The translations under genes were made by a program, and so were the position numbers. A DNA stretch of 64,000 bases from Maricaulis sp963975345. GTDB taxonomy: Bacteria > Pseudomonadota > Alphaproteobacteria > Caulobacterales > Maricaulaceae. Positions 26,094 to 34,387 of the stretch are shown here, in pieces. The notes beneath the pieces were generated by a model that had not been told where the DNA came from, searched no databases, and was given only the letters and a program-made list of their open reading frames with translations. The DNA lies in contig NZ_CAXBGE010000004.1 of the NCBI RefSeq assembly GCF_963975345.1, positions 124,001-188,000 on the forward strand, in the 5' to 3' direction. The first letter of the stretch is position 1. The number at the start of each line of letters is the position of its first letter.

Positions 26094-26168
26094 GGGCCCT
26101 TCGTCTATCGGTTAGGACGCTAGGTTTTCAACCTGGAAAGAGGGGTTCAACTCCCCTAGGGCCTACCA
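26094..26168 (+). tRNA. tRNA-Glu (anticodon UUC)
   Basis: 75 nt. Acceptor GGGCCCT pairs with AGGGCCT (first pair G-U), D-arm with TCGTCTATCGGTTAGGAC, anticodon stem CTAGG/CCTGG with loop TTTTCAA (anticodon TTC), T-arm AGGGGTTCAACTCCCCT, encoded CCA. Confidence 0.95.
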
Positions 26169-26284
26169 CGCGATCTTCCACCCGATTATGGCTGTCAATT
26201 TCCCCTTCCGGGGGCGGGCCGGGGCGGTGATACTGGCCTTTCGCAAATCGGCCCGATCCTGGCCGTCACGCAGGAGAGCGGGGC

Positions 26285-26815
26285 ATGGCCCATCTTTCAA
26301 CCAAGACCTATGGCAATGATCGCGGACTGTCCTGTTGCTCGCGGCAATGGGCGGCGACAAGCGATTGCAACCTGCTGCACGGCTATTCCTTCGGCTTCCA
26401 TTTCGTTTTTGCGGCTGAACAGCTCGATGCGCGTGGCTGGGTGCTCGATTTCGGTCGCGGTGGTTTCGGCCCGATTCGCGATTGGCTGCACGAGATGTTC
26501 GACCACACCCTGCTGGTCGCGAGCGATGACCCGGAACGCCCGGCGCTTGAAGCGCTTGGCGCTCGCGGTATTGCGCGTGTGCGCATCGTTGAAGGCACCA
26601 GCTGCGAGCGCATGGCCGAGCTGACCTTCCAGCGCGCCGATGCCATCGTGCGCGAGGCGACCAAGGGGCGGTGTTGGGTCGAATCGGTAGAATGCTCCGA
26701 GCATGGCGCCAATAGCGCGATTTATCGCAGCCATGCCGCGATCAGCCGCTTGGCCGAATGCGACCGCTTGCAGGCTGATATTCAGGCCGATATCCGGGCC
26801 AAGATCCAGGATTGA
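26285..26815 (+). CDS. 6-Carboxytetrahydropterin synthase (QueD)-like protein, divergent zinc site
   Basis: 176 residues with the T-fold outline of QueD/PTPS proteins: a first strand, LHGYSFGFHFVF, VLDFGRGGFGPIRDWLHEMFDHTLLV (the Asp-Phe and Phe-Asp-His motifs) and VESVECSEHGANSAIYR near the end. Classical QueD binds zinc with one His in an A-A-H-R segment and two in H-G-H; here those positions read QWAATSDC and HGY, so at most one of the three ligands is kept. FDHTLL and the C-terminal E-H are conserved. Either a specialised subfamily or a non-catalytic relative; queuosine synthesis should not be assumed. tRNA-Glu lies 116 bp upstream. Confidence 0.75.
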   Translation: MAHLSTKTYGNDRGLSCCSRQWAATSDCNLLHGYSFGFHFVFAAEQLDARGWVLDFGRGGFGPIRDWLHEMFDHTLLVASDDPERPALEALGARGIARVRIVEGTSCERMAELTFQRADAIVREATKGRCWVESVECSEHGANSAIYRSHAAISRLAECDRLQADIQADIRAKIQD

Positions 26816-26839
26816 TTCGTAGGTCGGCAGTCAAATACC

Positions 26840-26861
26840 GTCACAGATCAAGGTCTGTGAC
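26840..26861. other. Stem-loop downstream of the QueD-like gene
   Basis: Perfect 8-bp stem GTCACAGA/TCTGTGAC with a 6-nt loop (TCAAGG), no T run. Could be a weak terminator or an operator. It begins the 315-bp AT-rich gap 26816-27130, which holds no gene; other marks there are a TCGCGTA-T-TACGCGA palindrome (26904-26918), a DnaA-box-like TTTTCCACA (26887-26895), two GANTC sites (26814 and 26866) and the CtrA box. Confidence 0.5.
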
Positions 26862-27062
26862 AGCGGAATCCGGTCAATTTGCACAGTTTTCCACACAAAA
26901 AACTCGCGTATTACGCGAAAAGCAGTTCACCCGTTTGCGACAGAAAAGACGCTTTTTGTTGCGGGTTTTGCCGCGCCCCGACACAAAATGTAGTGGGTAA
27001 GGTGTGATGATCAGATTACAATGGCAAGATATTGCGGATCGCTTATGCAACCATTTGTTCGA

Positions 27063-27077
27063 TTAAACTTCTCTTAA
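27063..27077 (+). promoter_or_regulatory. CtrA box (TTAA-N7-TTAA) upstream of the double cold-shock gene
   Basis: TTAA at 27063-27066 and 27074-27077 separated by exactly seven bases, the full consensus for the cell-cycle regulator CtrA. It lies 54 bp before the ATG at 27131, where a promoter-proximal site is expected, in an AT-rich leader. That the species is likely in a CtrA-using group supports function; CtrA itself is not in the window. Confidence 0.65.
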
Positions 27078-27130
27078 TGAATGAATTTGTGTAAATTCGT
27101 TCATGTAGGGTTGTTGAAGCGAGTGATGTA

Positions 27131-27655
27131 ATGGTTTTTGCGAACGACGTTTTTGAAGAGACCGAAGTCGTCCGCCTTGAGGGGCGCATCAAATGGTATG
27201 ACCCGGCGCGCGGCTATGGCTTCATCGATGCCAGCGACGGATCCGGCGATATACTTCTGCATGCCAGCTGTTTGCGTCGCTACGCCCACGGGCCGGCACT
27301 ACCCGATGCGATGGTGGTTTGCCACGCGGTCAAGGGCGAAAAGGGTCGCCAGGCGGTCGAAATTCTCGAAATGAGCGGTGGCGATGACGAGGCCGAGATT
27401 CGCCCGCGGCGGTTTCATCCGCACACGGTGGTCAATACGCCGTTCCATGAGGCCGTGGTCAAATGGTTCGACGCGCTGCGCGGCTATGGTTTTGTGACCT
27501 GCGACGACGTCGATGGTGATATTTTTCTGCACGCTGCGACGCTGCGTCGGGCCGGGCTGGAGGATGTGCAGCCGGGTGAAATGCTCCATATCCGTTGCGT
27601 TGAGGGCCCCAAGGGGGCACTGGCGGCAGAAATCCGTGCCGGAGCGGCCGGATAA
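27131..27655 (+). CDS. Double cold-shock-domain protein
   Basis: 174 residues with two cold-shock domains, each an OB fold with nucleic-acid-binding aromatics: first GRIKWYDPARGYGFIDASDGSGDILLHASCL (about 18-48), second AVVKWFDALRGYGFVTCDDVDGDIFLHAATL (about 113-143), joined by an acidic/His-Pro linker. Two-domain CSPs of this size are typical of alphaproteobacteria (Caulobacter CspC/CspD type, tied to stationary phase). The CtrA box 54 bp upstream suggests cell-cycle input. Stop overlaps a perfect palindrome AATTCACGTGAATT (27654-27667) of unknown role. Confidence 0.93.
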   Translation: MVFANDVFEETEVVRLEGRIKWYDPARGYGFIDASDGSGDILLHASCLRRYAHGPALPDAMVVCHAVKGEKGRQAVEILEMSGGDDEAEIRPRRFHPHTVVNTPFHEAVVKWFDALRGYGFVTCDDVDGDIFLHAATLRRAGLEDVQPGEMLHIRCVEGPKGALAAEIRAGAAG

Positions 27656-27729
27656 TTCACGTGAATTCACCTTGCGCGGAACGGCGCGGCGCGATTGCGC
27701 CGCGTCGCGCGCTTGGCTAGCTTGCTGCC

Positions 27730-28341
27730 ATGAAAACACTGATCCTGATCTCCGCCCTGATCTTCGCCGCGCCCGCTTGGGCGCAGGACGAAGCCCTTCC
27801 GCCCGCCGGCACCGAACTTGCGCCGGCGACCGCCGAAACGCAGGCTGCGGTGCAGCTGCCGCCGATCACATTTGGCGGGCCGGAAACCCTCATCATCGAT
27901 ACCGGCGAGGCGCAACACGCCTTCAATGCCGAAATTGCGACAAGCCAGGAACAATTGGCACGGGGCCTGATGGGCCGCGAGGTGCTCGATCCCGACGCGG
28001 CGATGCTGTTCGTTTACATGCCGCCACGCCGCGCTTCGATGTGGATGGAAAACACCCTGGTCAGCCTCGACATGCTGTTCATCGATGAGGGTGGCACAGT
28101 GGTCAAACTGATCGCCTACGCCCAGCCGGGCTCGCATCGCAGCCTCGAATCGGATTTCGACGTCGCTGCTGTGCTGGAAATTGCCGGCGGCCGCGCTGCC
28201 GAACTGGGGATTCGCCCGGGCGCCATTTTGCGCGATGAGGCCTTCGGTTCGCTCGAAGACGAGCCGGCAGCTGTCGAAGCGCCTGAAACCACGCTTGAAG
28301 ACGACGCTGCTGCACCGGAATCGCCCTCAGACGCTCAGTAG
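27730..28341 (+). CDS. Exported DUF192-family protein
   Basis: 203 residues: signal peptide (MKTLILISALIFAAPAWAQ), a Pro/Ala-rich linker, the DUF192 domain (HAFNAEIATSQEQLARGLMGREVLDPDAAMLFVYMPPRRASMWMENTLVSLDMLFIDEGGTVVKLIAYAQPGS and VLEIAGGRAAELGIRPG) and an acidic low-complexity tail of about 40 residues. DUF192 proteins are small periplasmic beta-barrel-like proteins of unknown function. In many alphaproteobacteria the gene lies between a cold-shock gene, tRNA-Pro and the complex I NDUFS4-like gene, exactly as here. Confidence 0.9.
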   Translation: MKTLILISALIFAAPAWAQDEALPPAGTELAPATAETQAAVQLPPITFGGPETLIIDTGEAQHAFNAEIATSQEQLARGLMGREVLDPDAAMLFVYMPPRRASMWMENTLVSLDMLFIDEGGTVVKLIAYAQPGSHRSLESDFDVAAVLEIAGGRAAELGIRPGAILRDEAFGSLEDEPAAVEAPETTLEDDAAAPESPSDAQ

Positions 28342-28380
28342 ACTTGCCTAACTGCAAAAGCGCTTTCATAAGGGCGCTCT

Positions 28381-28457
<77 letters not shown>

Positions 28458-28505
28458 TTTACAAGGCCCGCAACAGGCAGGGCCGCAGCATGATGGGGAC
28501 GCCGC

Positions 28506-28811
28506 ATGTTTGCGAAGATTTACCAGCCCGCCCGCAATGCGATGCAATCGGGCCGCGCGCTCTCCAAACACTGGTTGCTCGAATTCACGCCTGAAATGGC
28601 CGACCGCCCTGATCCGTTGATGGGCTGGACCTCCAGCACAGATATGCGCGCCCAGATCCGTCTCACCTTCGAGACCAAGGAAGAGGCCGTCGCCTATGCC
28701 CGCCACCAGGGCATTCCCTACCAGGTCACGACGCCTCAGAAGGCCAAGCGCTACATCAAATCCTATTCCGACAATTTCGCCACCAGCCGCAAACAGCCCT
28801 GGTCGCACTGA
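28506..28811 (+). CDS. NADH dehydrogenase accessory subunit, NDUFS4 (18 kDa/AQDQ) type
   Basis: 101 residues resembling the mitochondrial complex I 18-kDa subunit: MFAKIYQPARNAMQSGRA, WLLEFTPEMADRPDPLMGWTSSTDMRAQIRLTFETKEEAVAYARHQGIPYQV, and a basic C-terminus ending NFATSRKQPWSH. Present only in alphaproteobacteria and mitochondria, which supports the taxonomic placement. Stand-alone here, between tRNA-Pro and tRNA-Arg. Confidence 0.93.
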   Translation: MFAKIYQPARNAMQSGRALSKHWLLEFTPEMADRPDPLMGWTSSTDMRAQIRLTFETKEEAVAYARHQGIPYQVTTPQKAKRYIKSYSDNFATSRKQPWSH

Positions 28812-28921
28812 GGCCTGGCCATGATTTGCGGATAGCCCGTGAATAAAGGCGGCAGAACAGGTGCTTGCGAGGCCGCCGCGTATTGCGAACCCGCCCACCA
28901 GCCCGTATCAATGAAATTCAA

Positions 28922-28998
28922 GGCCCCGTAGCTCAACTGGATAGAGCACCCGCCTTCTAAGCGGGATGTTGCGTGTTCGAGCCACGCCGGGGTCACCA
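28922..28998 (+). tRNA. tRNA-Arg (anticodon UCU)
   Basis: 77 nt. Acceptor GGCCCCG pairs with CGGGGTC (one G-U), D-arm GCTCAACTGGATAGAGC, anticodon stem CCCGC/GCGGG with loop CTTCTAA (anticodon TCT), T-arm GCGTGTTCGAGCCACGC, encoded CCA. Confidence 0.95.
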
Positions 28999-29140
28999 TT
29001 TCCAATAACCTCTGCGGCGCGCGCGCCCTGATTGGACTGCCGGTGTTGTGCCGGGGCCAGCCTGAGGGATGGAGTGAGCGCCTTCTTGTCTTTCCTAGCT
29101 TACTTGGTAATCTGCCTGAGGTTGCAAGGAGTAATCCTCG

Positions 29141-30361
29141 ATGCTTGGGTCAGCATTGTATTTCCCCCATATGGATATCGACGACCCTGTTTGGTTGCGG
29201 TCGGCAATTCTGTTTTGGGATGAAATTCAGACTATTGCACCAACGGCGATTGAGGAGCCTTATCAAAACGAGGACGCACGTATTTGTCACGCAGAGGGAT
29301 ATCTGCGTCCGTTGAGGTGTGACCTTCATCCCACTTTGATTGATGATCTTGGGCGAAGAATCCTGCGCTCATCCGATTTGAACAATGGTGGTTACCAACC
29401 ATATAACGCGATCCGCAACTCGGTTTTTCGTGCGGTGCGATATGGTAATTCGATTGGCGAGGAGGTTGAGGATGCGCTTCAGCAGACCGGTGTCTTTTCC
29501 AATAAGATGTCCCCGGCTCTTCGAGAGTTTGCGTTAAGATTTGGGCTGGCGACGATCCATTCTGGCAAAATGCCGTACCATATTAGGGACATGTTCCAAG
29601 ACCTTGAAATAGGTTCGCTACACCGTCAAAAGTTACCACGCATCTTCGAGCGATTTTATCGGCAAAGCGAACGGTTCGATGCTGCCGACAACGAATGGTT
29701 GCTGGTCGATAGCCGCTTCGCAAACGCCTATATGTCCGCACTGGCTGCCGATCTATCGCAGAAACTTGATCTCTCGCCGCTCACTTCGAATGAGACCGCG
29801 CAGGGAATGGCGTTCCGATTCATGTTCGATGATGTTGTGGATTCGTCGCCGACCAATGCCACAGGTGCGATGCTTGGTGTCGTAATGCGGGCGTTGCGAG
29901 TGGATGCATCGGTGCCTGTTTTGAAACTCCTAAGGTTCCGAGAAAGTCGACGCGACCAATACCTCGATTTCGCGGGGAAATTAGGCGAGTTGACGGAACA
30001 GCTCCGTACTGACGATGATGCCGGCGGCGAAGCGTTATTTGAGAAGGCGCAGGCCGCTTACAAGACCGGGATTGAACCCAGTCTGCGTGCGTTGAAACGG
30101 GAATTGGATCAACAATCGATCTCGACCGTTTGGGAAGGAGCTTATCGGGCGATCACAATATCGGTGCCGTCCGCAGGCGCCCTCGCATACTTCACCGGAT
30201 TGAGCGGCCCAGCTTTGTTGGGTGCTGGGGCGGCGCTCGCGGCGGCTGACATTGGAGTTCGAGGATACCTCGCTCAACGAAGGGCCCGAGCCACTAATCC
30301 ATTCTCCTATCTTCACGACATCACCGAAAACTTCGGATTGCCGGCGTTCACAGAGGCGTAG
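29141..30361 (+). CDS. DUF6236-like accessory protein
   Basis: A 406-residue protein whose N-terminus (GSALYFPHMDIDDPVWLRSAILFWDEIQTIAP) fits the DUF6236 family, a group of unknown function often found as lone accessory genes. The middle is helical; residues about 345-385 hold two adjacent hydrophobic stretches (AITISVPSAGALAYFTGL and GPALLGAGAALAAADIGV) that could form a membrane hairpin. AAGGAGTAA precedes the ATG. Codon use is less GC-biased than its neighbours, suggesting acquisition, and it sits 142 bp after tRNA-Arg, a common insertion spot; no repeated tRNA end was found downstream. Function unknown; defence is a guess I do not adopt. Confidence 0.75.
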   Translation: MLGSALYFPHMDIDDPVWLRSAILFWDEIQTIAPTAIEEPYQNEDARICHAEGYLRPLRCDLHPTLIDDLGRRILRSSDLNNGGYQPYNAIRNSVFRAVRYGNSIGEEVEDALQQTGVFSNKMSPALREFALRFGLATIHSGKMPYHIRDMFQDLEIGSLHRQKLPRIFERFYRQSERFDAADNEWLLVDSRFANAYMSALAADLSQKLDLSPLTSNETAQGMAFRFMFDDVVDSSPTNATGAMLGVVMRALRVDASVPVLKLLRFRESRRDQYLDFAGKLGELTEQLRTDDDAGGEALFEKAQAAYKTGIEPSLRALKRELDQQSISTVWEGAYRAITISVPSAGALAYFTGLSGPALLGAGAALAAADIGVRGYLAQRRARATNPFSYLHDITENFGLPAFTEA

Positions 30362-30476
30362 AGGCCTTGGGATTCGAGTCTGGAATTTGGATGGGCTAAC
30401 ATCGCTATCTAGGTCATCTTCTTTTTGAGATGTCAGCCTTACACTAGGTTCTTTGCGACAGGACCATGTCCCCGAT

Positions 30477-31625
30477 TCACCCCGCCGCTGCAAAACCCTT
30501 CTCCAGATCCGCGATCAGATCTTCCCGGGCTTCCAGGCCGACCGAGAAGCGCAGCAGGGCGCCGTCATGCTTGTGGGCGGTCTTGGTGCGTTTGAGTTGC
30601 GGGTCGCAATGGATGGCGAGGCTTTCATAGCCGCCCCAGGAGAAGCCGAGGCCGAAAATCTCCAGAGCATCGAGGAAGCGTTCGCTCTTGCCCACGTCCC
30701 AACCGGGAAACTCGACCGCGAACAGGCCGCAGCCGCCGGTGAAGTCGCGGCTGAAGATGGCATGATCGGGATGGTCGGTGCGGACCGGGTGGCGGATGGC
30801 GCCAACTTCCGGCCGTGCGGCGAGCCAGTCGGCGAGGATGAGGCTGGTCGCTTCGCTGCGCTGCATCCGCAGCGCCATGGTGCGAAAGCCGCGCAGGGCC
30901 AGATAGGCATCGTCGGGCGCGGTATGGATGCCGAAGGCGCGCTCGGTGGTCTGCAGCCGCTTGGCCATCGCCTCATCGCGCGCGATCACGGCTCCCATCA
31001 ACAGATCGGAATGGCCGCCGACATATTTGGTCAGCGATTGGGCCGCGAGATCGACGCCCAGCGCCAGCGGTTTCATCGTCAGCCCGGCTGACCAGGTATC
31101 GTCGATGATCGTGGCGACGCCTTTATCGCGGGCGACCTTTGTGATCGCGGGAATGTCCTGCAATTCCATCGTCAGCGAGCCGGGCGATTCCAGCAGGATG
31201 GCTTGCGTGTCGCCGGTGATCAGATCGCTGATTTCAGCGCCCATCCGCGGCGCGAAGAAGCGCGCCGTGACGCCGAAGCGCGGCAGGGTGTTGAGCAGGA
31301 AATTGCGCACCGGGCCGTAAATGCAATCGGCCGCCAGCACGGTGCCACCAGCTTCAACGACCGTCATGATGGCGAGCGTATTGGCGAGCAGACCGGACGA
31401 GGTGAGGGCACAGCCGGCGCCGCCCTGTAGTCCGCTCAGTGCCTCGCGCAGGGCGTTCTGGGTTTCCAGGCCGACACGGCCGTAATGCGGCATGCCCAGC
31501 GGGAAATCATAGAGCTGGCCCGCCGAAGGCGCCAGGATGGTCGAGCCACGCTCGACGCCCGGATTGACCAGACCGCGGCTGTCGTGCGGACGCCCGAGAC
31601 GGGTGAGACGGGTCTCGTCCTTCAT
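30477..31625 (-). CDS. metC: Cystathionine beta-lyase-like PLP enzyme
   Basis: 382 residues of the Cys/Met-metabolism PLP family: VNPGVERGSTI, YGRVGLETQNALREALSGLQGGAGCALTSSGLLANTLA, SPGSLTMELQDIPAI, DDTWSAGLTMKPLALGVDLAAQSLTKYVGGHSDLLMG (PLP-Lys200) and a GGYESLAI segment typical of the cystathionine beta-lyase branch. Likely cleaves cystathionine to homocysteine, pyruvate and ammonia. The ATG at 31625 overlaps the sseA stop by ATGA and aligns with the family start; the longer frame to 31688 lies inside sseA. Coupling with SseA fits a shared role in sulfur amino-acid turnover. Confidence 0.9.
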   Translation of the reverse strand: MKDETRLTRLGRPHDSRGLVNPGVERGSTILAPSAGQLYDFPLGMPHYGRVGLETQNALREALSGLQGGAGCALTSSGLLANTLAIMTVVEAGGTVLAADCIYGPVRNFLLNTLPRFGVTARFFAPRMGAEISDLITGDTQAILLESPGSLTMELQDIPAITKVARDKGVATIIDDTWSAGLTMKPLALGVDLAAQSLTKYVGGHSDLLMGAVIARDEAMAKRLQTTERAFGIHTAPDDAYLALRGFRTMALRMQRSEATSLILADWLAARPEVGAIRHPVRTDHPDHAIFSRDFTGGCGLFAVEFPGWDVGKSERFLDALEIFGLGFSWGGYESLAIHCDPQLKRTKTAHKHDGALLRFSVGLEAREDLIADLEKGFAAAG

Positions 31626-32464
31626 CGCGGCCGGCGCCCGCCGCCCTTGACGATCGGTGTATCGGTGCGCGAGCCCCATTCCGCCCAAGAGCCGTCATAG
31701 ACCGCCGATGTGCGGCCATAGCGTTCCAGCGCCAGGGCGAGAATGCAGGCGGTGACGCCCGAGCCGCAGCTGGCGATCAGCGGCAGGTCCGGATCAAGCT
31801 GGAGATCCTCGGCGAGCTCCTCGTCGATTTCGAGCAGCCTGTTGTCATCGTCGAACAGGCTCTCATAAGGCAGGCTGGTGGAGCCGGGAATATGGCCGCT
31901 ACGCATGCCGGCGCGGCGTTCTGGCTCCAGACCGGCAAAACGGCTCACCGAACGCGCATCGAGGATCTGGTGCGAGGCGTTGCGGCTGGCGATTTTGACG
32001 TCGGTGACGGTGGCCACCAATTCGCGCCGATAGCGCGGGGTGTAGACACCCGGTTCCTCGGCCTCAGTGCCGGGCTGGTCCTCGATCGGGCCGCCGGCTT
32101 CGATCCAGGCTGGCAGGCCGCCCGCCATGACACGGACATTGTCATGCCCCATCACCCGGAAGGTCCACCAGACGCGCGGCGAGCTGAACAGGCCGATGCG
32201 ATCATAGACGATCAGCTCGCTATCATTGCCGATCCCGAGGGTTTCGACATGGCGTGCGAACACGTCCGGCTCCGGCAGCATGTGCGGCAGGGAGGAGCGC
32301 TTGTCCTTGACGGTATCGATATCGAAGGCCAGCGCGCCGGGAATATAGCCCTCGCACTCGACCATTGGGCCGCCATCATAGGTCCAGCTGGCATCGATGA
32401 AGATTGTACCGGGCTGGCCCAGACGGGTCAGAGCCTCGGTGGCGGAGATGAGCGGGTCGGTCAT
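31622..32464 (-). CDS. sseA: 3-Mercaptopyruvate sulfurtransferase
   Basis: 280 residues with two rhodanese domains. The active-site loop in the second domain is CGSGVTA (Cys233), the C-G-S/T-G-V-T-A form that distinguishes mercaptopyruvate sulfurtransferase from thiosulfate sulfurtransferase. Other marks: IFIDASWTY, IPGALAFDID, VYDRIGLFSSPRVWWTFRVMGHDNVRVMAGGLPAW, HIPGSTSLPYESLF. Followed by the metC-like gene in ATGA overlap. Confidence 0.94.
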   Translation of the reverse strand: MTDPLISATEALTRLGQPGTIFIDASWTYDGGPMVECEGYIPGALAFDIDTVKDKRSSLPHMLPEPDVFARHVETLGIGNDSELIVYDRIGLFSSPRVWWTFRVMGHDNVRVMAGGLPAWIEAGGPIEDQPGTEAEEPGVYTPRYRRELVATVTDVKIASRNASHQILDARSVSRFAGLEPERRAGMRSGHIPGSTSLPYESLFDDDNRLLEIDEELAEDLQLDPDLPLIASCGSGVTACILALALERYGRTSAVYDGSWAEWGSRTDTPIVKGGGRRPR

Positions 32465-32676
32465 GTGTCAAGCCATGCGGTCACTGTGAGCCCCTTTTCG
32501 CGCGGAGAAACTGGAATATCGAGCCTGGAATGGAAGCTGAAATCGTTATCACACGGCGAATGCGCCACAGTCCGACGCTTCCCGGTGGGAAGGCGGCGGG
32601 GGGAATGGCGGAGAATCGGCGTGTGACCGGTCAGGTCATTGGCAGATCGGCTTGCGGTCACGGCTTGGCTCATCAC
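32461..32676 (-). CDS. Possible small ORF ahead of sseA
   Basis: A 71-codon frame that ends in ATGA overlap with sseA, the only reason to list it. The composition (Arg/Ser/Pro/His-rich) is close to that of untranslated GC-rich DNA and no domain is recognised; the last ~28 residues (NDFSFHSRLDIPVSPREK) look the most protein-like. The 309-bp gap 32465-32773 between sseA and the photolyase end otherwise shows nothing. More likely leader than gene. Confidence 0.2.
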   Translation of the reverse strand: MMSQAVTASRSANDLTGHTPILRHSPRRLPTGKRRTVAHSPCDNDFSFHSRLDIPVSPREKGLTVTAWLDT

Positions 32677-32773
32677 GCCACATTAGCACGCGATATTCCT
32701 TTCGTCGCCCATCCAGCGGTAGAAGGCGCTGAGGATGGTGCGTTGCGTCGGTCGAATGCTGGGACTGTGCCGT

Positions 32774-34240
32774 TCAGGCGATGTCCGGGGTGTCTTTCAG
32801 GCTGCGATAGGCGGCCAGCGCTTCGTCACGGCCGCGCGCAAGCTCACGCACCGGCAGGGGATAGCTTTCCCCCGGCGTGAACCCGGACTGCTGGCGCGCC
32901 GCCTCCGGCATCTGCCATGGCGCATGGATCCAGCGTGGAGGCAATCCCGCCAGCTCTGGTACCCATTGGCGAACATAGTCCCCGTCCGAATCGAAGCGCT
33001 CGCCCTGGCGCACTGGATTGAAGATCCGGAAATAGGGCGCGGCGTCGGCACCCGAACCGGCGACCCACTGCCAGCTGGCGGCATTCACGGCGCGATCCGC
33101 ATCGACCAGCGTGCGCTCGAACCAGGCCATGCCTTCCCGCCAGTCACAGCGTAAATGCTTGACCAGGAAGGAGGCGCACACCATCCGCACCCGGTTATGC
33201 ATCCAGCCTGTTTCCCATAATTGCCGCATGCCGGCATCGACCAGCGGGATGCCGGTCTGCCCGCGCGTCCACGCGGCAAATCCCGACGCATCGTTACGCC
33301 AGGCGAACTGATCAAAGCGGGCGTTGAAATTCGCGGTTCTGAGATGGTTGAAATGATGCAGCAGGTAATAGGCGAATTCCCGCCAGCCAATCTCGGCGAG
33401 GAAGCGCTCGCTGGCCTGGATATCGGCACCGGTCGCCAGCCGCGCCTGGACGCTGTGCCAGACCTGACGCGGCGAGATTTCGCCAAAGCCAAGATGCGGT
33501 GAGAGCTTTGAGGTGCCTGGCTGGTCAGGCCGGTCGCGGCCTTTTGCATAACCGTTGAGGCCGTGATCGAGGAAGTGTTCCAATCGGTCAGCCGCACCGG
33601 CCTCTCCGGGCTTCCATTCGGCGTGGAAGCCGGCCGCCCAATCAGGTTTTGCCGGACGTAGCTGCCAGTCGGCAAGCTGATCGCCAGCGGGCAGATCAGT
33701 GGCCAGACGCAAGTGCTGCGGAGCGGGCAGGGCTGGACCGGGTGCCAGTCTCTGCAGCGCCGTGCGCCAGAAGGCACCGAATACTTTGTAAGGTGTGCCG
33801 GCCCCGGTGAGCAGGGCGGTGGGATCGATCAGCGTTGTGCCGGCCACTATTTGGGTCAGGATATTGTCTTCCTGTAGCCGTGCGGCGATTGCGTGGTCGC
33901 GGTGATCAATGGCAGGTTCGCCAGATCGGTTCCAGAACGCTTCGGCGATGTGGTGCTTGCGCGCCAGTTCAGGGACCAACGAGGCCGGATCGCCGCGCAG
34001 CAGGGTGAGCTGGCCGCCACGGGCGTCTATGTCACGCGCCAAGCCTTCCAGAGAGCCGTGCAGCCACCAGTCCGCCGCCGGTCCCGGCGAGGCGCCAAGG
34101 TCGTGGTCGCGCTGGTCGATGAAGACCAGAACCAGTGGCCGGTCGCTCTGTATGGCCGCATGCAGGGCCGGATTGTCGGCGAGGCGCAGGTCGCGGCGAA
34201 ACCAGACGAGCGCGGCGCCGGTGGCGGAAATGGTTGCCAT
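32774..34240 (-). CDS. phrB: Deoxyribodipyrimidine photolyase
   Basis: Light-driven repair of cyclobutane pyrimidine dimers using FADH-. The 488-residue protein starts with the antenna domain (ALVWFRRDLRLADNPALHAAI) and ends with the FAD domain: GTSKLSPHLGFGEISPRQVW, FLAEIGWREFAYYLLHHF, GIPLVDAGMRQLWETGWMHNRVRMVCASFLVKHLRCDWREG, DADRAVNAASWQWVAGSGADAAPYFRIFNPVRQGERFD. The tryptophans of the electron-transfer path are in place. The ATG at 34240 (MATISATG) is preferred to an in-frame start 15 codons upstream. Confidence 0.95.
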   Translation of the reverse strand: MATISATGAALVWFRRDLRLADNPALHAAIQSDRPLVLVFIDQRDHDLGASPGPAADWWLHGSLEGLARDIDARGGQLTLLRGDPASLVPELARKHHIAEAFWNRSGEPAIDHRDHAIAARLQEDNILTQIVAGTTLIDPTALLTGAGTPYKVFGAFWRTALQRLAPGPALPAPQHLRLATDLPAGDQLADWQLRPAKPDWAAGFHAEWKPGEAGAADRLEHFLDHGLNGYAKGRDRPDQPGTSKLSPHLGFGEISPRQVWHSVQARLATGADIQASERFLAEIGWREFAYYLLHHFNHLRTANFNARFDQFAWRNDASGFAAWTRGQTGIPLVDAGMRQLWETGWMHNRVRMVCASFLVKHLRCDWREGMAWFERTLVDADRAVNAASWQWVAGSGADAAPYFRIFNPVRQGERFDSDGDYVRQWVPELAGLPPRWIHAPWQMPEAARQQSGFTPGESYPLPVRELARGRDEALAAYRSLKDTPDIA

Positions 34241-34387
34241 GAAAGCCCTGTGATCAGATAACGGGTTGAATTGGGTACGCGGCACACCAGATATCGGATC
34301 AGTCGCGCATGCCAGAAATGAAATATTGACCGGACCGGCGCCATTCAGCCGCTTCTAACGGTTCGGTCCTTTCAAGAGGAATTTTTC

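Noticed and set aside
26816..27130. Replication origin, because of the AT-rich gap, a DnaA-box-like site, GANTC and CtrA motifs
   Set aside because: Only one imperfect DnaA box and no usual origin neighbours (hemE, dnaA, gid); a promoter region explains it better.
27654..27670. Palindrome AATTCACGTGAATT overlapping the cold-shock gene stop as an operator
   Set aside because: No known regulator matches and the position over a stop codon argues against it; mentioned only in the gene entry.
28922..30476. tRNA-Arg 3' end as attachment site for the DUF6236-like gene
   Set aside because: The gap 30362-30476 contains only a short TTCGAG match, not a repeat of the tRNA end; no integrase.
32590..32690. 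SAM-II-like riboswitch on the minus strand upstream of sseA/metC
   Set aside because: Fragments such as GTGATGAGCC look similar, but the second pairing strand and the conserved pseudoknot sequence are missing.
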